From: Clostridia bacterium
Lineage (GTDB): Bacteria > Bacillota > Clostridia > Christensenellales > Aristaeellaceae
Length of the DNA: 51,486 nt
Assembly: GCA_017512675.1 (NCBI GenBank)
Contig: JAFWEY010000041.1
Span: forward strand, 1 to 51,486
Direction of reading: 5' to 3'
The position numbers and the translations under genes were made by a program. The notes beneath the pieces are model-generated. The model saw only the letters and a list, made by a program, of their open reading frames with translations, made no database searches and was not told the origin of the DNA. Below, one piece after another: positions 25,983-34,818 of this stretch (positions are counted from its first letter, which is position 1; each line of letters starts with the position of its first letter).

Positions 25983-27437
25983 TCAGCCGCGGCACTTCTG
26001 ATAGCATTCCAGGTAACGCTGATACTTCACCATGAATTTTTCCCGGCTGGCCGGGTTCGGCCTGATCGTCCGAACCACCTGCGGCCGGTAATCCGATACG
26101 CTCTTCAGGATCCCAGCCGCTTCCATGCCCAGCACGATGCCGCCCAGCAGGCTCCCCTGATCCACATTTGTCACCGACATTTCAATGCCGAAGATGTCCG
26201 CGCACATCTGCGTCCAGGCGGGCGATTTCAGGATGCCGCCGGACAGCATCACCTGCTTCGGCAGCGGATTCACCGCCGTCAGCGACTGATAGCACTGGAA
26301 CAGGTTGAACAGGACGCCCTCCTGCACCGCGAGGTACAGGTCGCTGGCCGTGTGCTCCTCCTTCACGTACTGGAACCCGCCCAGCCTGTCATCGTTCCAG
26401 CCCGGACACCGTTCGCCGGTCAGGAACGGAAGAAAAACCGGCGTGGTTTCCCGGTCGGTGATGCCTTCCTCGATTTCCTGATAGGATGTTCCCTTCGGGA
26501 AGAGCCTCTTTTTCGCCCAGTCCGTGCAGATACAGCAGCCGTTGGTGGCCGCGCCGGACAGATACCCCTTCGGCGAGAGATAGCACCAGGTAGAAGGCTC
26601 CTCGGGAATCAGCGCCTCCCGGGTGGAAAGCCGGAGCGCGCCGCTGGTGCCCACGGAAAAGGTCATAATGCCTTCCCTGGCCGCGCCGGCGCCGATCTGG
26701 TTCGAGCCGCCGTCGGAATTGGTCGGCAGCACCGGGATGCCGCTTTTCACGCCCAGGATTTCCGCCGCTTCCTTTACCAGCGGAAACGTAATCTCCGAAT
26801 CGATCAATTCGCTCAGCTGCCAGGTCTCCACGCCCATTTCACGCAGGCCGTCCCAGTTGTACTCCCTGGCATGGACGTCCAGGAGCCCGTCGCCGGACGC
26901 CAGGCAGCGGGTGGATTTTCTGTTCCCGGTCATGTGGAACGTATTGTACGCTCCCTGGCTCATCAGATAGCAGTCCGCAACCGGCAGCCCCATGCGCTTC
27001 ATCATTTCGATCTTGAAAAACGGGTAGATCGCGTTCACCATGCATCCCGACGTATGGTAGTACTCCTTCGTCCGCTTCTCGTTCCTTCGGATCTCGGTGC
27101 AAACGCCGGCCGCCCCGGTATGGCTCCAGTGATACACCGGGGACGCGGGTTCAAGGGACCTGTCCAGCAGGAACACGCTGTGCCATACACCGATCAGCGC
27201 GATCATTTCGATCCGGGACGCGGTATCCTCGCCCGGGTGCTTTTGATCCGCCTGCTCGATCAGCTCCCGGCCGGCGCGCAGCATCTGCTGATAGGTCTCC
27301 TCCGCCTGGCGGACCCGGTCGAAACGGGAATAATCGTTTTCGTATACGTGGGTCACGGAATCGAACGAAGCATCCCGCGTATCGTAAAGCATGGCCTTCG
27401 CCGAAGTGGTGCTCGCTTCCAGCGCCAGGATTTTCAT
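25983..27437 (-). CDS. FGGY family kinase, gluconokinase-like
   Basis: A 484-residue sugar kinase: ALEASTTSAKAMLYD phosphate-1 motif at the N-terminus, SVGTSGALRLSTRE near residue 265, LPFLTGERCPGWNDDRLGGF near 345 and MLSGGILKSPAWTQM near 405. The GTSGALR and LTGERCPGW segments recall FGGY gluconokinases, and the neighbouring KDPG aldolase fits a gluconate or ketodeoxy-sugar-acid route. It transfers phosphate from ATP to a sugar acid in the cytoplasm; exact specificity is inferred. Its ATG overlaps the aldolase stop (ATGA, 27434-27437). Confidence 0.85.
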   Translation of the reverse strand: MKILALEASTTSAKAMLYDTRDASFDSVTHVYENDYSRFDRVRQAEETYQQMLRAGRELIEQADQKHPGEDTASRIEMIALIGVWHSVFLLDRSLEPASPVYHWSHTGAAGVCTEIRRNEKRTKEYYHTSGCMVNAIYPFFKIEMMKRMGLPVADCYLMSQGAYNTFHMTGNRKSTRCLASGDGLLDVHAREYNWDGLREMGVETWQLSELIDSEITFPLVKEAAEILGVKSGIPVLPTNSDGGSNQIGAGAAREGIMTFSVGTSGALRLSTREALIPEEPSTWCYLSPKGYLSGAATNGCCICTDWAKKRLFPKGTSYQEIEEGITDRETTPVFLPFLTGERCPGWNDDRLGGFQYVKEEHTASDLYLAVQEGVLFNLFQCYQSLTAVNPLPKQVMLSGGILKSPAWTQMCADIFGIEMSVTNVDQGSLLGGIVLGMEAAGILKSVSDYRPQVVRTIRPNPASREKFMVKYQRYLECYQKCRG

Positions 27438-28075
27438 TTGGCGCTCCTTGCCGCGTCGATCGCTTCGCGGGCCTGGCGGCACAGTGCGGTTATCCTGTCA
27501 AAATTGTGTGCGGCAATATCCGCTTTCGTGCAAACCCAGCTGCCGCCGACCGCCGCGATAAAGCTCTCGCGGATGTAATCCTGAATATTCTCCCCGTTCA
27601 CGCCGCCGGTGGGCAGAAACTGCAGGCCCGGGAACGGCCCGGACAGGGCCTTCATGCCCTTTTGGCCGCCGTACACGTTGGCCGGGAAGAACTTGATGAC
27701 GTTCAGGCCCCGTTTCTTCGCCGCCATGATCTCCGTCGGCGTGACGCATCCGGGCAGCACAGGAACCGAATGTTCCACGCAGTAATCCACCGTTTCCGGG
27801 TCGAATCCGGGCGAAACAATGAACTTCGCGCCGGCTTCCAGCGCTTCCTTGCACTGCTTAAGCGTGGTAACCGTACCGGCGCCCACCAGGATCTCCGGAA
27901 CCTGCTGCGCCACCGCGCGAATCGCGTCCTTTGCCGCGGCCGTCCGGAAGGTGATTTCCATCGTATCGATTCCGCCGGCCAAAAGCGCCCTGGCCGTGGG
28001 AACCGCGTCGTTTGCGTCCTCGATCACAACCACCGGTACCAGCCCGCATGCCTTGCACCTTTCCATCGTATCCAT
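27434..28075 (-). CDS. eda: 2-dehydro-3-deoxy-phosphogluconate (KDPG/KHG) aldolase
   Basis: A 213-residue class I aldolase that cleaves KDPG to pyruvate and glyceraldehyde-3-phosphate (Entner-Doudoroff end step), or a related 2-keto-4-hydroxy acid. Catalytic residues E40 and R44 lie in MEITFRT, and the Schiff-base lysine is K128 in VIKFFPAN. LVGAGTV and LPTGGVN bind the phosphate. ATG 28075 is chosen for GGAGGAAGAGCG just upstream; the frame extends further 5' without a ribosome site. It is the first gene of the operon, with a probable promoter at 28176-28181, and overlaps the kinase by 4 bp. Confidence 0.93.
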   Translation of the reverse strand: MDTMERCKACGLVPVVVIEDANDAVPTARALLAGGIDTMEITFRTAAAKDAIRAVAQQVPEILVGAGTVTTLKQCKEALEAGAKFIVSPGFDPETVDYCVEHSVPVLPGCVTPTEIMAAKKRGLNVIKFFPANVYGGQKGMKALSGPFPGLQFLPTGGVNGENIQDYIRESFIAAVGGSWVCTKADIAAHNFDRITALCRQAREAIDAARSAK

Positions 28076-28175
28076 CGCTCTTCCTCCATTCATTTCCATT
28101 CGTCTTTCCGCCATGTGCGGAATTCTCCGTACCGCCAAACAAAACACAGCGCAGCAAAGCGTTCGCTTCACTTTT

Positions 28176-28181
28176 ATTATA
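28176..28181 (-). promoter_or_regulatory. Candidate -10 element for the eda operon
   Basis: TATAAT on the minus strand, about 100 bp upstream of eda. The -35 region 17 bp upstream (GTGCGA) is weak, so the promoter may need an activator. Confidence 0.45.
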
Positions 28182-28235
28182 CTATAAAACCGGGCCGTTC
28201 GCACCTGTTTTTGGCAAGAAAATTCGTATTTTCGG

Positions 28236-28264
28236 TTGACATCGGCGAACCGGCATGGTATTCT
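28236..28264 (+). promoter_or_regulatory. Sigma-A promoter with direct-repeat operator candidate
   Basis: TTGACA (28236-28241), 17 bp, TATTCT (28259-28264) upstream of the hydroxyacid dehydrogenase at 28303. The 11-bp sequence CATCGGCGAAC occurs at 28240-28250, overlapping the -35, and again at 28280-28290, exactly 40 bp later in the transcribed leader. Confidence 0.7.
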
Positions 28265-28302
28265 GCAATCAGCACAATGCATCGGCGAACAGGAGGCGGA
28301 CT

Positions 28303-29268
28303 ATGGCAAAGAAGATCGTCGTGGTTTCACAGGCACTGAAGGACCGTCATTACGAAAAGATTCAATCCCTCGCAGGCCGCTACGGGTATTCGGTGGAACG
28401 CTTTGAACACGCGCGGGACGCGCTGGAAGCCGTGCGGGACGCGGAAATCGTTTACGGTTTCGGCACAAGCCTCGCCAAGGCGGCCGTCGAGGCAAAATGG
28501 ATCTGCACGTCGAGCGCGGGCGTCGATCCCTATATGGCGCCGGGCGTCTTTTCTTCGGACGAGGTGCTGTTCACGAATTCAGCCGGAGCATACGGGGTCA
28601 CCATATCGGAGCACATCGTCATGACCGCGCTGGAACTGATGCGCCGGCAGATGGAATACAGAAAAATCGTCGAAAAGCACGAATGGTTCCGGGCTTTGCC
28701 CGTTCGTTCCATCTGCGGAAGCCGCGTGACCATCCTGGGCACCGGCGACATCGGCCGGCATGCCGCGAAGCGCATGCGCGGGTTCGATCCGGCTTCGATC
28801 ACCGGCGTCAGCCGTTCCGGCAAAGCGGACGCAATGCTGTTCGACCGCGCGCTGCCTCAAACCCGGGTCGACGAAATTCTCCCCGAAACGGACCTGCTGG
28901 TAATGGCGCTGCCGGGCACGAAGGAAACCGTGCGCTTTATCGACGCGCGAAGGCTGGCTCTTTTGCCGGAAACCGCGTATCTGGTCAACGTGGGAAGAGG
29001 TTCTTCGCTGGATCAGAACGCGCTGTGCGACTGCCTGCGCGCCGGAAAGCTGGCCGGCGCCGCGCTGGACGTGTTCGAAACAGAACCCATTCCGCCGGAG
29101 GATCCGATCTGGGATTGCCCGAACCTGCTGATCACCCCGCACGTTGCCGGCAACATGACGCTGGGATATACGCTCGAGAAGACCTTCGAGATGTTCTATG
29201 AGGACCTTGACAACTACCTGAACGGCCGCCCGCTGCACCATCTGGTGAACCGGAAGCTGGGGTACTGA
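28303..29268 (+). CDS. D-2-hydroxyacid dehydrogenase family protein
   Basis: A 321-residue member of the D-isomer-specific 2-hydroxyacid dehydrogenase family. The Rossmann loop is VTILGTGDIGRHAAKR near residue 145, the catalytic arginine lies in LVNVGRGSSLDQ, the glutamate in DVFETEPIP, and the histidine in LITPHVAGNM. The start at 28303 follows CAGGAGGCGGACT. It reduces a 2-keto acid or oxidises a D-2-hydroxyacid. It diverges from the eda operon and has its own promoter; repeat copy 3 begins at its stop codon. It is not a close duplicate of the 24990-25955 enzyme: motifs and N-termini differ. Confidence 0.87.
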   Translation: MAKKIVVVSQALKDRHYEKIQSLAGRYGYSVERFEHARDALEAVRDAEIVYGFGTSLAKAAVEAKWICTSSAGVDPYMAPGVFSSDEVLFTNSAGAYGVTISEHIVMTALELMRRQMEYRKIVEKHEWFRALPVRSICGSRVTILGTGDIGRHAAKRMRGFDPASITGVSRSGKADAMLFDRALPQTRVDEILPETDLLVMALPGTKETVRFIDARRLALLPETAYLVNVGRGSSLDQNALCDCLRAGKLAGAALDVFETEPIPPEDPIWDCPNLLITPHVAGNMTLGYTLEKTFEMFYEDLDNYLNGRPLHHLVNRKLGY

Positions 29269-29404
29269 TACCGTTTTCCGTCCAAAACACCGTTTGGGAT
29301 GGCAGGACGCGTGGATGTGCCTCTGCCGTCTCATACGATTCCGTACGGCCTGAGGTAAATAAATGCCCATCAAAGAGGTGCATATTTGGAACGACATCAG
29401 TATG
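29266..29404 (+). repeat. Dispersed structured intergenic repeat, copy 3 (nearly full)
   Basis: It begins TGATACCGTTTTCCGTCC on the stop codon of the preceding gene. It shares GTCTCATACG, CCGTACGGCCTGA and ATGCCCATCAAAGA with copy 1, and lacks a segment of about 17 bp (after GGACGCGT) and one of about 7 bp. The paired stems GTCCAAAAC/GTTTGGGAT and AAATGC/GCATATTT are kept with base changes on both sides. Confidence 0.75.
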
Positions 29405-29433
29405 ACAGCCTGCCCGCATCCTGCGACAAAAAA

Positions 29434-29455
29434 ACCGCTCCCTTTCGGGAGCGGT
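29434..29455. terminator. Bidirectional rho-independent terminator
   Basis: ACCGCTCCC-TTTC-GGGAGCGGT is flanked by A6 on the left and CTTTTTG on the right. It ends the ABC transporter operon on the minus strand and the dehydrogenase on the plus strand. Confidence 0.9.
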
Positions 29456-29470
29456 CTTTTTGTACGGAGA

Positions 29471-30409
29471 TCAGCCCAGCAGGCCGTTCTCTTTGATGTA
29501 ATCCGCGGTCAGCATGCTGACGCCGGTGTCCACATCTTCGAACTCGGTGGTGCCGTTGGTCAGGTACTCAACGGCAACCTTGATGCCCTCATAACCCATG
29601 TTGTAGGGATTCTGCGCGGTGGTGGCAACCAGCTTGCCGTCCACGACCAGCTGCAGGATGGCATCGGATTTGTCGAAGCCAACGCCCAGCACGGTGCTGC
29701 CTTCTTCAGCGGCAATGGCATTGCCGGTGCCGACGGTCGCGCCCTCGTTGCAGCCAAACAGGCCGACAACGCCCTGGGTGATGAAGTTGGTCGCGATTTC
29801 CTGGGACTTCGCGGCATCGCCTTCGCCGTACTGAGTCTCGAGGATTTCGAACGCGGTGTCCGCGAAAACCTCGCGGAAGCCGTTCTCGCGGTACTGGGTG
29901 GAAACGGTGGAGGTGTTGATGTTCACGATGCCGATCTTGCCCTCGGTGACGCCGGCTTCTTCCAGAGCGGCCAGCAGCGTACGGGCAGCCATGCGGCCCG
30001 CTTCGGTGTTATCGGTGGCCAGGGTGCACAGCGCGACAGGGCTGTTGGCGGGCGAGTCGACGTAGACGAACTTCACGCCGTCCGCGTCGTACTGCTCGAT
30101 GGTGGCAACCTCGGTCTCCGGGCCGTTGGAGGCCAGCAGGATGACGTCGGCATTGTCCGCATAGGCGTTGTTGATGCACTCGATCTGCGCGGCGTCGTTC
30201 TTGCCGACGGTCGGGCCGGTCCAGACGTAGCGGATGTCGACGCCGGCTTCCTTCGCTTCGGCGACGGCGTCCTCGGCGCCCTGGTTCACGGATACCCAGT
30301 GCATGTCTTCGAGGTCCATCGTGACCAGGTAGATGGTGTACTGCTCAGCCAGAGCAGCGGTGCCCAGGACCATAACCAGGGCGAGAAGCAGTGCGAACAG
30401 TTTCTTCAT
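29471..30409 (-). CDS. Sugar ABC transporter substrate-binding protein (ribose/xylose type)
   Basis: A 312-residue secreted periplasmic-binding-protein-fold protein (Peripla_BP_4 type). The signal peptide MKKLFALLLALVMVLGTAALA is followed by EQYTIYL, with no lipobox. Domain features include the sugar-binding-family start (EDMHWVSVNQGAEDAV), LLASNGPETE, and FGCNEGATVGTGNAI with GVGFDKSD. It is the third gene of the ATPase-permease-binding protein operon and presents a sugar or polyol to the permease. The start follows AGGAGGAACAGAATC. The broken ATPase gene upstream puts the system's activity in doubt. Confidence 0.9.
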   Translation of the reverse strand: MKKLFALLLALVMVLGTAALAEQYTIYLVTMDLEDMHWVSVNQGAEDAVAEAKEAGVDIRYVWTGPTVGKNDAAQIECINNAYADNADVILLASNGPETEVATIEQYDADGVKFVYVDSPANSPVALCTLATDNTEAGRMAARTLLAALEEAGVTEGKIGIVNINTSTVSTQYRENGFREVFADTAFEILETQYGEGDAAKSQEIATNFITQGVVGLFGCNEGATVGTGNAIAAEEGSTVLGVGFDKSDAILQLVVDGKLVATTAQNPYNMGYEGIKVAVEYLTNGTTEFEDVDTGVSMLTADYIKENGLLG

Positions 30410-30462
30410 GATTCTGTTCCTCCTTTAATATTCTTAAAGCGCACGGAGCGCTTTAATTCGGA

Positions 30463-31476
30463 TCATTTCTTCCGGCGGCCGATCATGCCGGTGCGGCGGA
30501 TGACGTCCAGCAGCACGCATACGATGACGATCAGGCCGACGACGACGTTTTTCAATCCCACCTGCGTGCCGATCATCTGCAGGCCGTTGTCCATCGCCGC
30601 CCAGACGCTGGCGCCCACCAGCACGCCGGACAGGATGCCGGTGCCGCCCATCGTGGAGATTCCGCCGATAACGCTCGCCGCGACCGCGTAGGTTTCATAG
30701 GACATGCCGGCGTTCGTCGTGCCGGTGCTGGTTTGCGAGCATACGATCAGGCCCAGTACAAACGCGCAGAAGGACGATACCAGATACGCTTTGATGATCG
30801 TCATCGCCACGTTGACGCCGGACAGCTTCGCGGCCTCCGTATTGGAGCCCACCGCGTAGAGATGGCGGCCGGTGCGGGTATATGCCAGAATGAAGTTGAA
30901 GATCACCCACAGGATCAGCGCGATCCAGAAGGTGTTGAACACCCCAAGCGTTTTCTGATAATAGAAGATGTTCGTCATCGTCTTGGCGGCCGCGCCGAAC
31001 TTCGCGCCGGTGATGCCGTCGGTGTTCATGTTGTTGTTCACCAGCTGCGCCACGCCGCGGCAGATGGTTTGCGTGCCCAGCGTCGCGACAAACGGCGGAA
31101 GCTTGAAATATGCGACCAGGCTTCCGTTGAGCACGCCCGTCGCCAGGCAGGCGACCAGCGCCACCAGAACGGCCGGGACGGGATGCGCGCCGTTGCAGAT
31201 CAGCGTCGCGATGATCATGCAGCTCATGCCCACGACGGAGCCGATCGAAAGGTCGATGTTCGCGGTAATCAGCACGTAGCCTTGGCCGATGCCGATGATG
31301 ATCCACGGCGCGATCTGCCTGAGCAGGTTCGGCAGGTTGCGCTTTCCGAGAAAGCTGGGATTGATGAAGTTAAAGATCACGCACAGGATCACCAGGCCGA
31401 TCGAAACGGTGACCACCTGGCCGACGCCGCGGGCGGAGAGGACCTTTTTGACCGGGTTCTGCTTCTTTTCTTCCAT
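30463..31476 (-). CDS. Sugar ABC transporter permease, RbsC family
   Basis: A 337-residue membrane protein with eight to ten hydrophobic helices, of the ribose/galactose permease family (BPD_transp_2). Signature regions are ANIDLSIGSVVGMSCMIIA near residue 70, FVATLGTQTICRGVA near 125, and the cytoplasmic loop TRTGRHLYAVGSNTEAAKLSGV near 205. ATG 31476 is chosen with AAAGGAG upstream, lying at the 3' end of the ATPase gene. It forms a homodimeric channel with the ATPase. Confidence 0.93.
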   Translation of the reverse strand: MEEKKQNPVKKVLSARGVGQVVTVSIGLVILCVIFNFINPSFLGKRNLPNLLRQIAPWIIIGIGQGYVLITANIDLSIGSVVGMSCMIIATLICNGAHPVPAVLVALVACLATGVLNGSLVAYFKLPPFVATLGTQTICRGVAQLVNNNMNTDGITGAKFGAAAKTMTNIFYYQKTLGVFNTFWIALILWVIFNFILAYTRTGRHLYAVGSNTEAAKLSGVNVAMTIIKAYLVSSFCAFVLGLIVCSQTSTGTTNAGMSYETYAVAASVIGGISTMGGTGILSGVLVGASVWAAMDNGLQMIGTQVGLKNVVVGLIVIVCVLLDVIRRTGMIGRRKK

Positions 31477-31493
31477 CGGAATCGTCGCTCCTT

Positions 31494-33037
31494 TCAATTG
31501 TGCGCCTGCTGCGGCATCTGGTCCGCGGTCAGCTTGTTTTCAAAGCGCGTCGCCATCTCCAGAATCTTCTCCTGCGTGGCCTCCTCAATATCGAGTTCCC
31601 CGGTGATCCTGCCGTCGCACATCACGATGATGCGGTCGGCGATGCCCAGCACCTCCGGCATTTCCGAGGAGACGAAGATCACGGAGATGCCCCGCTGCTT
31701 GAGCTGGTTCATCAGGTTGTAGATTTCAACCTTCGCCGCGACGTCGATGCCGCGCGTCGGCTCGTCGAAGATGATCACGCGGCTCTCCCGGGCCAGCCAT
31801 TTGCTCACCACCAGCTTCTGCTGGTTTCCGCCCGAAAGGCTGCCCGCGTCCACTTCGTCGTTGGGCATTTTGATTTCGAATTCCTTCTTGGCCTTGGCGA
31901 CCATTTCCGTGACCTTCCGGCGGTTGACCACGCCGCCCTTGCCGGAGCTGATGTCCAGGTTCGGAAGCTCGATGTTCGAACGGATCGACAGCTTGGTGCA
32001 CAGCCCGTCGCGCTTGCGGTCCTCCGGTGCCAGCACCACGCCCTGACGGATCGCGTCCATCGGCTTGTTGATTTTGATTTCCCTCCCGTCCAGGAAGAAC
32101 TGGCCGGATTCCCTGGGATCCACGCCGAAAATCGCGCGGGTGGTTTCGGTGCGCCCCGCGCCCATCAGTCCGGCGAAGCCCAGAATTTCGCCTTCATACG
32201 AAGTGAAGCTCACGTCGCGCACCATGCGCCCGGCGTTCAGGTTCCGGACCTCGAAGATCGGCTTCCCCTTTTGGCATTGCACGCGCGGGAACTTTTCCTT
32301 GATTTCCCGGCCCACCATATGGGAGATGATGGTGGACATGTCCATATCCCGGAAATCGCCTTCGGTGATGTATTTGCCGTCCCGCATGATGGTCACGCGG
32401 TCGACGATGTGCTGCAATTCTTCAAGGCGTGGCGGCTGTACACGATGCCCTTGCCCTCGCTGCGCAGCTGCCGAATGATGCGGAACATCTCTTCGATTTC
32501 CTTTTCCGTCAGCGCCGACGTCGGCTCGTCCATAATCAGGATGCGGGCGTTGGTGGACAGCGCCTTGGCGATTTCCACCATCTGCTGCATCGACACTTTC
32601 AGGGTTCCTACAATCGTCGTCGGCGCGAGGTTGATCGACAGGGAGCCCAGGATTTTCGCCGCTTCCTCGTTCATTTCGCGCTGCGAGAGCACCAGGCCCT
32701 TCTTCCGCTCGCGTCCGAGGAACATATTCTCTGCCACCGTCAGGTGCTGGCACATGTTCAGCTCCTGGTGAATGATCGCCACGCCCAGCTCCTGCGCCTT
32801 TTTCGGGGTCATGTTTTCGACGGTTTCCCCGAAAATCCTGATCGTGCCGGAATCTTTCTGGTATACGCCGGAGAGGACCTTCATCAACGTGGACTTCCCG
32901 GCGCCGTTTTCCCCGAGCAGCGCCATGACTTCTCCCGATTTCAGGTGAAAGTGCACGTCATCCAGCGCCTTGACGCCGGGAAAGGACTTGTTGATGTGTT
33001 CAAGTTCAACGATGGTCTGGCCTTTGGTCTGCTCCAT
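31494..33037 (-). pseudogene. Sugar ABC transporter ATP-binding protein, RbsA/MglA family, -1 frameshift
   Basis: A tandem two-domain ATPase interrupted by a frameshift near 32428. The first frame (33037 down to about 32393) gives LLGENGAGKSTLMKVLSG (Walker A), IIHQELNM and ARILIMDEPTSAL (Walker B), then KGIVYSRHALKN and a stop. The second frame resumes with RLEELQHIVDRVTIMRDGKY and runs through the second domain (GLMGAGRTETTRAIFG, LSGGNQQKLVVSKWL, VIIFDEPTRGID) to the stop at 31494. The length is 1544 nt, one short of a multiple of three. Adding one C in CGCCACGCC restores V-Y-S-R-H-R-L-E-E-L, matching the intact paralogue here (YISHKLKEI). It may be a real mutation or a sequencing error; everything else looks under selection. 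Confidence 0.85.
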
Positions 33038-33133
33038 CAATCTCCACCATCCCTTTCGCCGGGTTTCTGGTTCCCCGCGCAGGACAATCCGCGTTCGCGC
33101 GGACACCTTCGCAGCGGACAGTGCCTATCCGAT

Positions 33134-33162
33134 AAAAACAGGGCAGACATACAGCTGCCCTG
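33134..33162 (-). terminator. Leader terminator (attenuator candidate) of the ABC operon
   Basis: On the minus strand CAGGGCAG-CTGTATGT-CTGCCCTG-TTTTT lies between the promoter (33207-33236) and the ATPase start (33037). An intrinsic terminator inside a leader suggests attenuation. No known riboswitch class was recognised. Confidence 0.7.
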
Positions 33163-33206
33163 CAAAGCCGTGTGCATTGGTAAAAGAACAGTTCCGTATA
33201 TGTTAA

Positions 33207-33236
33207 ATTATACGCTTGCGACTGCCCTTCTGTCAA
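33207..33236 (-). promoter_or_regulatory. Sigma-A promoter of the ABC transporter operon
   Basis: Minus strand TTGACA (33236-33231), an 18-bp spacer and TATAAT (33212-33207). It lies just downstream of the glycyl-tRNA synthetase stop and drives the attenuated leader. Confidence 0.8.
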
Positions 33237-33248
33237 TACGTCAGGAGA

Positions 33249-34628
33249 TCAGAAATCGATTTTATTTTCGATGTACGCGCAGAGCTCTTCGATCGGCACC
33301 ATCTCCTGCTGCATGGAATCGCGGTCGCGCACCGTGACCTTGCCGGTTTCCAGCGTGTCGAAATCGATGGTCACGCACATCGGCGTGCCGATCTCGTCCT
33401 GGCGGCGGTAGCGCTTGCCGATCGAACCGGTTTCGTCGTAATCGACGCGGAATTTCTTCGCGAGCATCGCGTAAACCTCGCGGGCCTTGTCGCCCAGCTT
33501 GTTCTTCTGCAGCGGCAGCACGGCGGCCTTGAACGGCGCCAGCGCCGGATGCAGATGCAGCACGGTCCGGCTGTCTCCGCCCTCGAGCTCCTGCTCTTCG
33601 TAGGAGTCGCACAGGAAGGCCAGCACCAGCCGGTCCACGCCGACCGAGGGCTCGATGCAGTACGGCGTAAACCGCTCGCCGGTCGTCGGATCCAGGTAAT
33701 CCAGCGCTTTGCCCGAGTGATTGGTATGCTGGGTCAGGTCGTAATCGGTACGGTCCGCCACGCCCCACAGTTCGCCCCAGCCGAACGGGAACAGGTATTC
33801 AAAGTCGGTGGTCGCCTTGGAATAGAAGGCCAGCTTGTCCTTCTCGTGATCGCGCAGCCGCAGGTGCTCCTCCTTCATGCCCAGAGACAGCAGCCAGTCG
33901 CGGCAGAACGCGCGCCAGTAATCAAACCACTCCAAATCCTCGCCGGGCTTGCAGAAGAATTCGAGTTCCATCTGTTCGAATTCGCGCACGCGGAAGATGA
34001 AGTTGCCGGGAGTGATTTCGTTGCGGAAGGACTTGCCGATCTGACAGATGCCGGCCGGCAGCTTTTTGCGGGTGGTGCGCATCGCGTTGTTGAAATTGAC
34101 GAAAATGCCCTGCGCGGTTTCCGGGCGCAGATAGATTTCCGCGCCGGTGTCCTCGTTGACGCCCTGATGGGTCTTGAACATCAGATTGAACTGGCGGATG
34201 CCGGTAAAATCCTTCTTGCCGCAGACCGGGCAAACAATGTCGTGCTCCTGAATGTAGGTCTCCAGCTGCTGGTTCGTCCAGCCGTCGCCGGTCTCGGCGC
34301 CGCCGGTGAAATCCTCGATCAGCTTGTCCGCGCGGAAGCGCGCCTTGCAGGCCTTGCAGTCCATCAGAGGATCGTTGAAGCCGCCCACGTGGCCGGATGC
34401 CACCCAGACCTCGCGGTTCATCAGAATGGCGCAGTCCAGGCCCGTATTGTACGGGCATTCCTGCACAAACTTGCGCCACCATGCTCTCTTGATCGAGTTT
34501 TTGAATTCGACGCCCAGCGGGCCGTAATCCCACGTATTCGCAAGGCCGCCGTAGATTTCCGAACCGGAAAAGATGAAGCCCCTGTTTTTGCACAGCGCCA
34601 CAAGTTTGTCCATCGTCAGTTCCGCCAT
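33249..34628 (-). CDS. glyQS: Glycyl-tRNA synthetase (single-chain class II type)
   Basis: A 459-residue cytoplasmic enzyme that charges tRNA-Gly. It is the alpha2-type, single-polypeptide form used by many Firmicutes. Class II motifs are visible: [13 protein letters not shown] near the N-terminus, [12 protein letters not shown] (motif 1 neighbourhood), [27 protein letters not shown] (motif 2, two segments), and [16 protein letters not shown] (motif 3). [12 protein letters not shown] and CPVCGKKD supply zinc-binding-like cysteines. The C-terminal anticodon-binding domain holds [23 protein letters not shown] 34628 has GAGGGATATTT upstream. No T-box leader fits in the 190 bp before it. Confidence 0.97.
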   Translation of the reverse strand: MAELTMDKLVALCKNRGFIFSGSEIYGGLANTWDYGPLGVEFKNSIKRAWWRKFVQECPYNTGLDCAILMNREVWVASGHVGGFNDPLMDCKACKARFRADKLIEDFTGGAETGDGWTNQQLETYIQEHDIVCPVCGKKDFTGIRQFNLMFKTHQGVNEDTGAEIYLRPETAQGIFVNFNNAMRTTRKKLPAGICQIGKSFRNEITPGNFIFRVREFEQMELEFFCKPGEDLEWFDYWRAFCRDWLLSLGMKEEHLRLRDHEKDKLAFYSKATTDFEYLFPFGWGELWGVADRTDYDLTQHTNHSGKALDYLDPTTGERFTPYCIEPSVGVDRLVLAFLCDSYEEQELEGGDSRTVLHLHPALAPFKAAVLPLQKNKLGDKAREVYAMLAKKFRVDYDETGSIGKRYRRQDEIGTPMCVTIDFDTLETGKVTVRDRDSMQQEMVPIEELCAYIENKIDF

Positions 34629-34675
34629 AAATATCCCTCGATTCTCTAGAAATTTCATGATTGCCGATGGAACCA

Positions 34676-34704
34676 ATGATAGCAAATTTCGTCTAAAGTA
34701 TCAC
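34676..34704 (-). promoter_or_regulatory. Weak candidate promoter for glyQS
   Basis: Minus strand GTGATA (34704-34699), 17 bp, TATCAT (34681-34676), about 50 bp upstream of the start. It is a moderate match only. Confidence 0.4.
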
Positions 34705-34742
34705 GGAATTCTTGTTAAATTCGGCTTGATCCGGCGGAAGTA

Positions 34743-34771
34743 TGGAAATCATTCCCGCAGTATGGTATACT
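34743..34771 (+). promoter_or_regulatory. Candidate sigma-A promoter for the caspase-like/BIG2 gene
   Basis: TGGAAA (34743-34748), 17 bp, TATACT (34766-34771), about 48 bp upstream of the ATG at 34819, divergent from glyQS. Confidence 0.55.
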
Positions 34772-34818
34772 CAGTCTCATATTTCGGATCAGCCATAAGA
34801 GGGAAGAAGGAGATCGGG

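Noticed and set aside
24853..29404. Repeat copies 2 and 3 as att sites flanking an integrated element
   Set aside because: A third copy lies at 13706, the copies differ in length, and the enclosed genes are ordinary metabolic genes with no integrase.
32393..33106. Separate single-domain ABC ATPase gene
   Set aside because: Its end (KNCSTSSTA) is out-of-frame sequence; the correct continuation is in the neighbouring frame, so it is half of one frameshifted gene.
34629..34800. T-box leader for glycyl-tRNA synthetase
   Set aside because: No AGGGTGGNACCGCG-type antiterminator is present and the 190-bp divergent region is too short once the opposing promoter is counted.
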